In this document: positions 52,533-60,166 of the stretch, in pieces
Numbering within the stretch: position 1 is the first letter of the stretch
Layout: the number at the start of each line of letters is the position of its first letter
From: Bartonella krasnovii
GTDB taxonomy: Bacteria > Pseudomonadota > Alphaproteobacteria > Rhizobiales > Rhizobiaceae
Reading direction: 5' to 3'
DNA length: 64,000 nt
NCBI RefSeq assembly: GCF_003606345.3
Contig: NZ_CP031844.2
Span: forward strand, 992,001-1,056,000
Position numbers and translations under genes: made by a program
The notes under the pieces: model-generated
The model's database searches: none
The model's input: only the letters and a program-made list of their open reading frames with translations
What the model was told of the DNA's origin: nothing

Positions 52533-52901
52533 CTACAAAGCACGTCCTTTTTTGCTAACTTCTTTTAATAATTCTTTGAGTTTTGCTAAGTCCTGTTGTG
52601 AAAAATTCTCTAAAGCTCTAACGAACATACCAATAATTTCAGAGCAAAATGAATCAGAAGATTTAATTGTAAAACTCTTACGGCAAGAATCAGCCTCTTT
52701 TCTTAAGAGAGAAGCCATATCCTGATCTAAATTGTACAACTTTATGATCTTTTCTTCCATACCAACGGGTACAGATTTTTTACCAATTTCAACAGAAGAC
52801 AAAAATGCTACAGATATATCTAATTTTTTAGCCATGTCTAAAAGACGTTCTGAGTGATCAACGCGAAGTTTACGTAAGATTTTACCAAAAGATGTCAGCA
52901 T
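52533..52901 (-). CDS. XRE family HTH regulator
   Basis: A 122-residue protein with an N-terminal helix-turn-helix (about 4-62, FGKILRKLR, LLDMAKKLDISVAFLSSVEIGKK in outline) of the Cro/C1 type and a helical C-terminal part with FSQQDLAKLKELLKEV. AGGA lies about 8 bases before the ATG. Small XRE proteins of this kind act as phage repressors or as antitoxins. It is the last gene of the phage region before tRNA-Thr and lies 78 bases after the 148-residue gene. Confidence 0.82.
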   Translation of the reverse strand: MLTSFGKILRKLRVDHSERLLDMAKKLDISVAFLSSVEIGKKSVPVGMEEKIIKLYNLDQDMASLLRKEADSCRKSFTIKSSDSFCSEIIGMFVRALENFSQQDLAKLKELLKEVSKKGRAL

Positions 52902-52979
52902 ATAAAAAGTCCTGTTAGAGAAGAAATATTTCTGCTGATTCTAACAAATATTTTCGAAACTTTCTTCAATTATTGCGAA

Positions 52980-53426
52980 TCAGAACTTCTCTTCGAGGTG
53001 TTTTTTGAGAACTTTAGAATGAAAAATCTTACGGTACTTCTTGTTTCCCAAATGAAGTGGAAAACTAAAACCGTTTACTTTTATCACAAAATAAAAATCG
53101 TCAAAACTATCGGAGCTGTAGCATTTTGCGATATAGCATTCATCAAAATCCTCCTTGAAGAGGTAATTAGACAAATAATAACTAATCAACGTAATACGCT
53201 GTGCTATTGCATCATCATCTGAAACATCAATCACATGCTTCTGAAAACTAATATCTGGATTTTTTACTTTATTTTTTTTATGATGATGATAGCTAACTAT
53301 GAGAAGATTATTTAAAAAATTTTGCCAACGAAGATTCGTTTCTGATGTTAAGAGGCAATCTTGTTTTAAGCTTGCATCTCCATTATGAGTTTTTAAAAAT
53401 CTAATTCTATGCGGTGTATCAAACAT
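52980..53426 (-). CDS. uncharacterised 148-residue protein, possible toxin partner of the XRE gene
   Basis: I do not recognise this protein. It starts MFDTPHRIRFLKTHNG, is Lys/His/Asp-rich, has no membrane segment and ends in a basic segment (KKYRKIFHSKVLKKHL). Its start lies 9 bases after the stop of the one-helix membrane gene, so it is co-transcribed. The order unknown gene then XRE gene resembles toxin-first toxin-antitoxin pairs such as HigBA, but no RelE-type motif is visible, so this is only an idea. Confidence 0.6.
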   Translation of the reverse strand: MFDTPHRIRFLKTHNGDASLKQDCLLTSETNLRWQNFLNNLLIVSYHHHKKNKVKNPDISFQKHVIDVSDDDAIAQRITLISYYLSNYLFKEDFDECYIAKCYSSDSFDDFYFVIKVNGFSFPLHLGNKKYRKIFHSKVLKKHLEEKF

Positions 53427-53435
53427 AGGTTTTCT

Positions 53436-53666
53436 CTAACTTTTTGTTATCCACTTTTTTAAGTGTGAGAAGCTATTTTCTATGGCATCCATAAAACGGG
53501 ACACATCGATTACAAACATAAAGACAATAAAGGCTATCCACTTCATAATGCGTGACATCATCTTTATGCCTTGGTACGTTTCTATCATCTCGTGAAGAAG
53601 CTGTTGTTCCGTTTCCGAAAGGTCTTTTCTCCGCTTACTTTGATTGCTACTCATTTTGCCAACCAC
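53436..53666 (-). CDS. small one-helix membrane protein, holin-like candidate
   Basis: A 76-residue protein with a basic/acidic N-terminal part (SSNQSKRRKDLSETEQQ), one hydrophobic helix (about 40-57, MKWIAFIVFMFVIDVS) and a charged C-terminus. It lies 41 bases downstream of the endolysin gene, where a holin or other lysis protein is expected. I use the GTG at 53666 because GGGAG sits 9 bases before it; an ATG four codons later is an alternative. Function is inferred from position and topology. Confidence 0.6.
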   Translation of the reverse strand: MVGKMSSNQSKRRKDLSETEQQLLHEMIETYQGIKMMSRIMKWIAFIVFMFVIDVSRFMDAIENSFSHLKKWITKS

Positions 53667-53707
53667 ATAAACGTGCTCCCTGTTGCTTAATCTTTTAAAC
53701 CAAAAAA

Positions 53708-54370
53708 TTACAAACGCTGCTCCTTAAACCGCTTGGCAACAATCACCAGTCCTGTACAAGCGGCTAAGACCATGATGCCTGCTAATGCCCATTGGACCGG
53801 TCCATTGCCTACCAAAAAACCTCCAAACCCAGAACAAGACCCTATAATCGGCGCGAGTGCTTCTATCTTTAAAAGACCAGTTGCACTACGCGTTTCTACC
53901 CGTTCATAATTCGAAGCAATGTAAGACCCTTTTACCCATAAACCAGCTTCGGCTGCTCGACGGTTGACTAAACCTATAAAAGGCTTGCCCCCCACTTTAT
54001 TCCATTTCTGTAATTCACCAGGAACTGCTTCATAATCCCCTTGATTAAGCTTCTTCAACAACGTTGACTTGCAAAAAGCTTTCGTTCCTACGTTATAGCA
54101 AAACGACACCAAGGCTGCGAATTGGTTATCTGTTAACGAAACTGTTACAGATTCCTCTACCGTCTTCTCAAATTGCTTTAAGTCCTCACAAAGGATTTTT
54201 TCTGCTTCCTCTTTCGTAATACGCATGCCTTTTTTGACAAGCGGAGTACCGGCATTGTTGGTGTGACCATACCCTATCGTCCAAATGCATGCTAAATCTC
54301 TATATGCCTCTAAACGCAAGCCTTCCCATTGTTTGATAAGCTCTAACCCTTCCCTTGATATCTTTCTCAT
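53708..54370 (-). CDS. GH24 phage lysozyme (endolysin) with C-terminal membrane segment
   Basis: A muramidase that cuts peptidoglycan for host lysis. The 220-residue protein has the T4-type catalytic triad Glu16-x8-Asp25-x5-Thr31 in QWEGLRLEAYRDLACIWT, GYGHTNN and FCYNVG. The ATG at 54370 follows GGGAGCG. Unlike SAR endolysins with an N-terminal anchor, its N-terminus is not hydrophobic, whereas residues about 186-212 form a membrane helix (WALAGIMVLAACTGLVIV) with a basic tail. It lies 14 bases after a terminator hairpin. Confidence 0.92.
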   Translation of the reverse strand: MRKISREGLELIKQWEGLRLEAYRDLACIWTIGYGHTNNAGTPLVKKGMRITKEEAEKILCEDLKQFEKTVEESVTVSLTDNQFAALVSFCYNVGTKAFCKSTLLKKLNQGDYEAVPGELQKWNKVGGKPFIGLVNRRAAEAGLWVKGSYIASNYERVETRSATGLLKIEALAPIIGSCSGFGGFLVGNGPVQWALAGIMVLAACTGLVIVAKRFKEQRL

Positions 54371-54383
54371 CTGACGCTCCCAT

Positions 54384-54409
54384 AAAAAAAGCCCCACATC
54401 AGTGGGGCT
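54384..54409 (-). terminator. terminator between fibre operon and endolysin
   Basis: On the minus strand AGCCCCAC, loop TGAT, GTGGGGCT is followed by seven T. The 8-bp GC-rich stem is a textbook intrinsic terminator. It lies 14 bases before the endolysin ATG, so lysis genes either depend on readthrough or antitermination or have a promoter inside the short leader. Confidence 0.9.
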
Positions 54410-54435
54410 GGATTAAAATCTTCTTTTATAATCTT

Positions 54436-54765
54436 CTATTGGCTATGCTCTTTGATCAACTGCTCGACTTCTTCAACACTAAATCCTAGATTAAAAAGCA
54501 GCGCATAGTCGCTTTCCTGTAATTCATACTGACAACGCTTTGCTACAAAATTTCCTTTCAGATCAGAGGACATTTGCGTTGTTAGACAAACCTTATGCGT
54601 ATCATCTTCTATTCCATCTTCTCCGTCACTAAGCTCTTTAATAAAGACCCAATAAAAACGCGTCTCTAAAAGATCCTTGAGCCTTCTGACCGTTTCTGCC
54701 TTATCAAAAGAAAGCATATTCAGATAATCTTGCTTGCTATTTAAATGTTCTGGATAATCTATCAT
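54436..54765 (-). CDS. small phage protein after the giant fibre, possible fibre chaperone
   Basis: A 109-residue acidic protein starting MIDYPEHLNSKQDYLNMLSF and ending FSVEEVEQLIKEHSQ. It begins 11 bases after the fibre stop, with GGGGAT and TTGAG upstream, so it is co-translated. Small proteins in this position are often tail-fibre assembly chaperones, but I do not recognise the Tfa fold. An in-frame start at 54804 overlapping the fibre gene is less likely. Confidence 0.7.
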   Translation of the reverse strand: MIDYPEHLNSKQDYLNMLSFDKAETVRRLKDLLETRFYWVFIKELSDGEDGIEDDTHKVCLTTQMSSDLKGNFVAKRCQYELQESDYALLFNLGFSVEEVEQLIKEHSQ

Positions 54766-54776
54766 CTCAATATCCC

Positions 54777-57700
54777 CTAGACAAAACGACGTGAACGGCT
54801 GCACCCACGCGCCGAAACTTGTTCATTGCCACCATTGATAGCTATGGACCCTCGAGAAAATCGGTGGCTCTCTTCTTCATTATTCCAACTCCCTCCAGCT
54901 ACCATTGCCTTAGTACCTGCATTACCTTCTGTTGAGAAAAAAATAGAGCCTGACAAAAACTGCCATATATAGCCACAACCATCCTCACAACCAATGTAAG
55001 AAATCATACGACGATTTGCCGTATCCTTATGTCCTCCAGAATGTTTTGGAGAAGGCGACTTTTTACCTTGAATACTTCTCTTATCGTTACTTCCATACAT
55101 GGCTGAAGCAAACGCCTCATCACTCAATAAAGATTTTTTAACACGCGCCATATCTGTTGCATGATCGGTATAACTACGGTTTGTTATTATATTGGTACGA
55201 TAGACTGATTTCGTATTTTCACCGATGCCTGACTGAAGATAAATATCTACCCACATGTCTGTAGAGGGGTCGTAAACCATTCCTTCGGGAGAACTATGCG
55301 GACGGTGATTGAGACACCAAACAGAATTGGGTAATATATCCCCTGCTCTATAACCTGATAATGGATGACCAGAAATCGTGCCAACATCTGCACAAAGCGT
55401 ATGAAAGCCTCCTATCTTGCGTGAACCACTAAATATATAATCTCTTGGATAGGTAGAGTTTTCTGAGACAACAAATTTATGAGAATCTCTTCCCTCGGGG
55501 ACCAAATAAACGTAATAATCCTTGCCCGCCGAAAGAGACTGAACGCTTATTATTTTATCTGCCGTATTACTTGCAACCAAAACATCGTTGCCTTGTACCA
55601 AGGTTAGACGCGTTCCTTTTTTCAATGTTAATTGCGCTTTGCCGGTAGCAACAAGAAACGGAGCAGAAATTGACAAAACGCTTAAATTAGAAAATTTCAG
55701 AAAAGTGTTTACTGTTTCAGCTAGATTTTTTGCTTGTGTGGCTACTGTATGAGCTGTTGTTGCTGTTGCTAGGGAACTCCTGATACCACCAAGCTCTTTC
55801 TTCGTTGTATCGGCGCTTTCTTTGGCTTCTTCTGCTGTTCTTTTCGCTCTATCGGCAGTTTCCTTGGCTTTTTCGGCTTTATCTTTAGCGTCATACGCAC
55901 GGTTATCAGCTTTCTCCGCTTTTTCTTTAGCTTCATCTGCGTACATCCTTGCTAAACTTGCTGTAGTCTTAGCGCTATCTGCTGCTTCCTTCGCATCATG
56001 GGCTTTACTATTAGCGTCATAAGCTATACTTTTCGCTGATTCTGCCTCACTACGAGCTTGACTCGCATTATGTTCAGCATAACTTGCTGTCTGTTTGGCT
56101 TCCTTGGCTGTTTCTTGCGCCTCTTCCGCTTCTTCTTCTAAAGACGTTGCTTTTTTACCAGCTGTTTCAGCTGCCTTCTTTGCCTCTTCTGCTATATATT
56201 TCGCCCTCTCTGCTATTTCCTTCGCTTTGTCCACTTCACCTTTGGCTTCATACGCACGGTTATCAGCTTTTTCCGCTATTTTCTTGGCTTCGTCTGCATA
56301 CGTCCTTGCTAAACTTGCTGTAGTCTTAGCGCTATCTGCTGCTTCCTTCGCATCATTCGCTGTACTATTAGCGTCATAAGCTATACTTTTCGCTGATTCT
56401 GCCTCACTACGGGCTTGACCTGCATCATGCTGAGCATAACCCGCTTTTTCCTTGGCTTCTTTGGATATTTTTTGTGCCTCTTCCGCTTCTTCTTCTAAAG
56501 ATGCTGCTTTTTTACCAGCTGTTTCAGCTGCCTTCTGCGCTTGTTCTGCTATATATTTTGCATTACCAGCTATTTCCTTCGCTTTGTCCACTTCACCTTT
56601 GGCTTCATACGCACGGTTATCAGCTTTCTCCGCTTTTTCTTTAGCTTCATCTGCGTACATCCTTGCTAAACTTGCTGTAGTCTTAGCGCTATCTGCTGCT
56701 TCCTTCGCATCATGGGCTTTACTATTAGCGTCATAAGCTATACTTTTCGCTGATTCTGCCTCACTACGAGCTTGACTCGCATTATGTTCAGCATAACTTG
56801 CTGTCTGTTTGGCTTCCTTAGCTATTTTGTCTGCTTCATTGGCAACTGTCTCTACCTGTGCTGCCTTCTTTTGCGCTCCTTCTGCAACCTTCTGTGCCTC
56901 TACTGCTATCGACTGCGCACTATTGACCGATTGTTTTAATCCATCCAAAGCACTTTTCGTTTCTTGAGCAAGATTCTCTGATGCCTCGGCTTTACTCTTC
57001 GCTTCTTCAGCTATCCTCTTTACCGATTCTCCACTCCCTTGCCCTGCTGCCTCTCCAGAACGGACAGCCTGTTCTGCCACTTTTTTCGCCTCTCCTGCTA
57101 TTCTCGTCGCCTCACTTGCTTGCTGTTCTGCTTGTGTTGCTTTCTTGCTTGCACTATCCGCTACGCTTTTAGCAGCCTCTGCTATATTCTTCGCTGTACT
57201 CGATTGCGTCAATGATTCTGAGACTTTTTGTATCGTATCATCATCTGTCTGCTTTGCCGAATTGGCTGTTGATACCGCCCTCTCTGCAAGGCTTTTTACA
57301 TCACTGAGTGTCTGTTTAACCTCATCACAAACATTCTTATTTGCTTGTGCAAGATTCTTCGCCTCTCCTGATGACGTTTTGGCTGCTTCTGCAATCCTCT
57401 TCGCATCATTAGCTGTGGTTAATGCCGCGCTTGCCGTCGTGCTCGCATCAGTCAATGCTGTTCGTGCTTGATCTGCTGTCTTTTGTGCCTCTGTGGAGGT
57501 TGCTGTCGCTTTTTCCGCTAAGTCCTTGGCTTCTTCACTAACACCTTTTGCCTCATTAACTAAGGTAATCGCCTGTGCCGATTGCTCCTTTGCTTCTGTA
57601 GAAGCCGTGAGAGCATTTGAAGACGCATCTTTTGCTTCTGACGCTCGTTGTTTTGCTTCTTCTGCTTTGCTCTTCGCATCTGATGCCTCTAAAACTGCTC

Positions 57701-59912
57701 TTTCAACGCTTTCTTTTACACTACGCGCTGTTGTTGTCGCTGTTTCACTTGCATTCTTGGCTTCATTGGCTGTCGTAGATGCACCATCTGCTACACCCTT
57801 GGCTTCCTCTGCTGTCTGCTTGGCTTCTCTCGCTGATCTCTCTGCTCCTTCGGCAAGAGACTTAGATTCATCAGCTACACCCTTTGCTTCAGTCGATAAA
57901 CTGATCGCTTGTTCACTCGTGGCTTTCGCTGCATGTGCAATGGTCTCTACACTGTCTGCTTTACTCTTTGCATTCACGGCTGTTTCTTGTGAAGTCGCTA
58001 CTAGGGATTGGACGACATCAACAGCCTTCTTCGCAGCATCAGAAGTATTTTGGGCTTCTTGTGCAACCTTCTCTGCCGCTTCCGCTTTATTCTTTGCCTC
58101 TTCTGCTATGCTCTTTATAGTTTCCGTACTAACTTGCGATGATGCCTTGGCTTCATTGGCTACTCTCGTGGCTTCTGTCGCACTTTGTTGGGCTTCTTCC
58201 GCTTGCCTCTTTGCATTATCCGCCGCATTTTTCGCTTCTAAGGCTGTCGACTTGGCTTGACCTGCCTCCTCTTTCGCTTCTTCTGAAAGCCTCTTCGCTG
58301 TTTCAGCTGTTTGGGCTGCCTGATCACTCTTTTCTTTTGCTCCATTGGCAACAGTCTCTAAACTTTCTACTTTGCTCTTCGCATCCAATGCTACCTCTTG
58401 TGATGTTTCTGATGCTTGTTTTGCCTCTTCTGCGATATTCTTTGCCGCTCTTGACTCTCTTAACGCTTCATCCGCTGTTGTTTGGCTTTGTGATGCTTTG
58501 GCTATCGCTTCATCCGCTGTTCTCTTGGATAATCCTGAAAGCGTTTGTGTGGTTTCCCCCTTCTCCTTGGCTTCTCTTGCTTCTGTTAAGGCTGTCTCTA
58601 CGGATGTTTGTACTTGTGATACTGTCTTTGTTAATTCTGTAACTGAAGCTGTAGCACCTTGCGATAAACCTTTTGCCTCTTCTGCAGCCCCCTTCGCATC
58701 ATTAGCTGTCGTCGACGCTATAGCCGCCGTTGATTTCGCTACTCTAGCTTCACTGAAAGCTTGTTCTGCTGTCTTTTGCGCTTCTGTAGATGCCGTGTTC
58801 GCTTTTTCCGCTAAACTTTTTGCGGTTTCAGATATACCCTTACTCTCTTGTGAAACTGCTTGCGCCTCTTCAACCTTCTTCTGAACTTCTTCTACCAAAC
58901 TTTTTGTCGCTGTATCCCCTTCACGAATCGCTTGTCTATCAGCTTGTAAAGCTTGTTCTGCTGCTACTTTTGCTTCATTGGCTAGTCTAGAAGCCTCTAA
59001 AGCATCCTGTTGGGCTTGTGCTGATTTCAACGACGCTTTATCTGCTGTCTCTTTCGCAGTCTCTGCTGTCTGTTTGCCTTCTCTTACCTCTGTTAATGCT
59101 GTCTCTATTGACGTTTGTACTTGTGATACTCTTTGAGTGAGTTCTGTAACTGAAGATGTTGCCCGTTCCGATAACACTTTCGCATTTTCTGCCATATCCT
59201 TGGCATCATCCGCTGTTTGTTTAGCGCCATCCGCCTTAAGACTCGCTTGGGTCGCTACCGTCTTAACTTCATGACTCGTCGCTACTGCTGTCGCTGCTAC
59301 TTGGGTCGTCTCCATGGCTGTTTGAGAAGCTTCTCTCGCTGTTTGTTCTGCACGTTCAGCAATCAATTTTGAGGAATCAGCTAATCTCTTAGCTTCTGTC
59401 GAGACATTCACTGCGCTGTCACTTATCTGCTTAACCTCTGCAAAACTTTCCAATACCGTGGCTAATGAACCTTTCGTAATATTGATTTCCCCTGAAGCTC
59501 TATCAACGGCGGCTTTCGTCTCTTCTGCCATGTGCTTTGCTGCATCAGAGGCATTCTTGGCTTCTTCGGCTAAGCTCTTAGCGCTATCCGCTGTCTCTTT
59601 CGCAACATTGGCGGTTGTTGTCACTGTTGTAACCGCTTCACCCGTTGTCGTCACCTCTCTAAGCGCTTGGTCCGATACGCGCTTCGATTCTTCTGCAACT
59701 TGTTGCGCACCATTTGCACGCGACATGGCTTTTTCAGCTTCTTGCCTTGCATTGACAACCTGTTCTAACGGCGCAAAAGTTTCATACGAATACAAAGAAG
59801 CTGTCCCTAAAATCTTCGGAACAACAACACTATCTTGCGAAAGCCCTTCTCTGATTTCCTCTTCAGTTGCTACTGGTATCAGATACTCATGACTATGATC
59901 GGGTATCTTCAT
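54777..59912 (-). CDS. giant alanine-rich coiled-coil tail fibre with C-type-lectin-like tip
   Basis: A 1,711-residue protein. Residues 1-55 form a short head domain (MKIPDHSHEYLIPVATEEE). Residues about 57-1,390 are an almost unbroken coiled coil of Ala/Glu/Lys/Ser heptads of the type AKxxAEEAKxxADxA, with Ala at core positions and almost no aromatics or proline. Residues about 1,400-1,500 are a beta-rich neck, and the last 200 residues resemble a C-type-lectin or formylglycine-generating-enzyme-like fold: IGCEDGCGYIWQF, then AGGSWNN and ARGCSRSRRF at the extreme C-terminus. That C-terminal pattern is characteristic of receptor-binding proteins diversified by retroelements. It probably forms a trimeric fibre that binds the host surface. 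Confidence 0.88.
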   Translation of the reverse strand: MKIPDHSHEYLIPVATEEEIREGLSQDSVVVPKILGTASLYSYETFAPLEQVVNARQEAEKAMSRANGAQQVAEESKRVSDQALREVTTTGEAVTTVTTTANVAKETADSAKSLAEEAKNASDAAKHMAEETKAAVDRASGEINITKGSLATVLESFAEVKQISDSAVNVSTEAKRLADSSKLIAERAEQTAREASQTAMETTQVAATAVATSHEVKTVATQASLKADGAKQTADDAKDMAENAKVLSERATSSVTELTQRVSQVQTSIETALTEVREGKQTAETAKETADKASLKSAQAQQDALEASRLANEAKVAAEQALQADRQAIREGDTATKSLVEEVQKKVEEAQAVSQESKGISETAKSLAEKANTASTEAQKTAEQAFSEARVAKSTAAIASTTANDAKGAAEEAKGLSQGATASVTELTKTVSQVQTSVETALTEAREAKEKGETTQTLSGLSKRTADEAIAKASQSQTTADEALRESRAAKNIAEEAKQASETSQEVALDAKSKVESLETVANGAKEKSDQAAQTAETAKRLSEEAKEEAGQAKSTALEAKNAADNAKRQAEEAQQSATEATRVANEAKASSQVSTETIKSIAEEAKNKAEAAEKVAQEAQNTSDAAKKAVDVVQSLVATSQETAVNAKSKADSVETIAHAAKATSEQAISLSTEAKGVADESKSLAEGAERSAREAKQTAEEAKGVADGASTTANEAKNASETATTTARSVKESVERAVLEASDAKSKAEEAKQRASEAKDASSNALTASTEAKEQSAQAITLVNEAKGVSEEAKDLAEKATATSTEAQKTADQARTALTDASTTASAALTTANDAKRIAEAAKTSSGEAKNLAQANKNVCDEVKQTLSDVKSLAERAVSTANSAKQTDDDTIQKVSESLTQSSTAKNIAEAAKSVADSASKKATQAEQQASEATRIAGEAKKVAEQAVRSGEAAGQGSGESVKRIAEEAKSKAEASENLAQETKSALDGLKQSVNSAQSIAVEAQKVAEGAQKKAAQVETVANEADKIAKEAKQTASYAEHNASQARSEAESAKSIAYDANSKAHDAKEAADSAKTTASLARMYADEAKEKAEKADNRAYEAKGEVDKAKEIAGNAKYIAEQAQKAAETAGKKAASLEEEAEEAQKISKEAKEKAGYAQHDAGQARSEAESAKSIAYDANSTANDAKEAADSAKTTASLARTYADEAKKIAEKADNRAYEAKGEVDKAKEIAERAKYIAEEAKKAAETAGKKATSLEEEAEEAQETAKEAKQTASYAEHNASQARSEAESAKSIAYDANSKAHDAKEAADSAKTTASLARMYADEAKEKAEKADNRAYDAKDKAEKAKETADRAKRTAEEAKESADTTKKELGGIRSSLATATTAHTVATQAKNLAETVNTFLKFSNLSVLSISAPFLVATGKAQLTLKKGTRLTLVQGNDVLVASNTADKIISVQSLSAGKDYYVYLVPEGRDSHKFVVSENSTYPRDYIFSGSRKIGGFHTLCADVGTISGHPLSGYRAGDILPNSVWCLNHRPHSSPEGMVYDPSTDMWVDIYLQSGIGENTKSVYRTNIITNRSYTDHATDMARVKKSLLSDEAFASAMYGSNDKRSIQGKKSPSPKHSGGHKDTANRRMISYIGCEDGCGYIWQFLSGSIFFSTEGNAGTKAMVAGGSWNNEEESHRFSRGSIAINGGNEQVSARGCSRSRRFV
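55848..56820 (-). repeat. 357-bp tandem repeats in the fibre coiled coil
   Basis: Marker blocks such as TCACTACGAGCTTGACTC or its variant start at 56047, 56404 and 56761, exactly 357 bp (119 codons) apart, giving nearly three tandem copies. The outer copies share a 215-bp stretch (55891-56105 and 56605-56819) that I read as identical, while the middle copy differs at many positions. The unit is in frame, so copy-number change would only lengthen or shorten the fibre. Confidence 0.88.
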
Positions 59913-59935
59913 CTGCCTTAATCCTTACATCATGC

Positions 59936-60157
59936 CTACAATAAACACTCTTTCAATTCTTCAATCTCTTCACTTAAGCTCTCTAAACGTTTCTCTAAAT
60001 CTTTCAGTGAACCATCAATCTCTGTCTTCAATGATGATTTCAATAAATCAAAAACGCTATTAAGCGGCGCATGCACAAAAGCGCCCCCTGAATAAAAAAC
60101 AACCCGTACTTGAGACGGGTCGTTAAGCTCTGATATTGCAAATGGTTTTGATAACAT
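59936..60157 (-). CDS. small coiled-coil phage protein
   Basis: A 73-residue protein. Its N-terminal half (MLSKPFAISELNDPSQVRVVFYSGGAF) looks beta-rich, and the C-terminal half is a predicted coiled coil (LKDLEKRLESLSEEIEELKE). GAGGAG lies a few bases before the ATG. It is placed between the collar genes and the giant fibre and could be an adaptor joining them. I do not recognise a family. Confidence 0.75.
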   Translation of the reverse strand: MLSKPFAISELNDPSQVRVVFYSGGAFVHAPLNSVFDLLKSSLKTEIDGSLKDLEKRLESLSEEIEELKECLL

Positions 60158-60166
60158 TTTATCTCC

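Noticed and set aside
52998..53222. 74-codon plus-strand frame in the phage region
   Set aside because: Antisense to the better supported 148-residue gene that has operon spacing and direction.
55822..59892. Many long plus-strand frames opposite the giant fibre gene (for example 57493-58260)
   Set aside because: They are antisense shadows created by the repetitive Ala/Glu/Lys codons of the fibre. They have no ribosome sites or family resemblance.
54777..59912. Giant coiled-coil gene as a trimeric autotransporter adhesin
   Set aside because: It has no signal peptide or C-terminal YadA-type membrane anchor, and sits among phage tail genes with a lectin-like tip.
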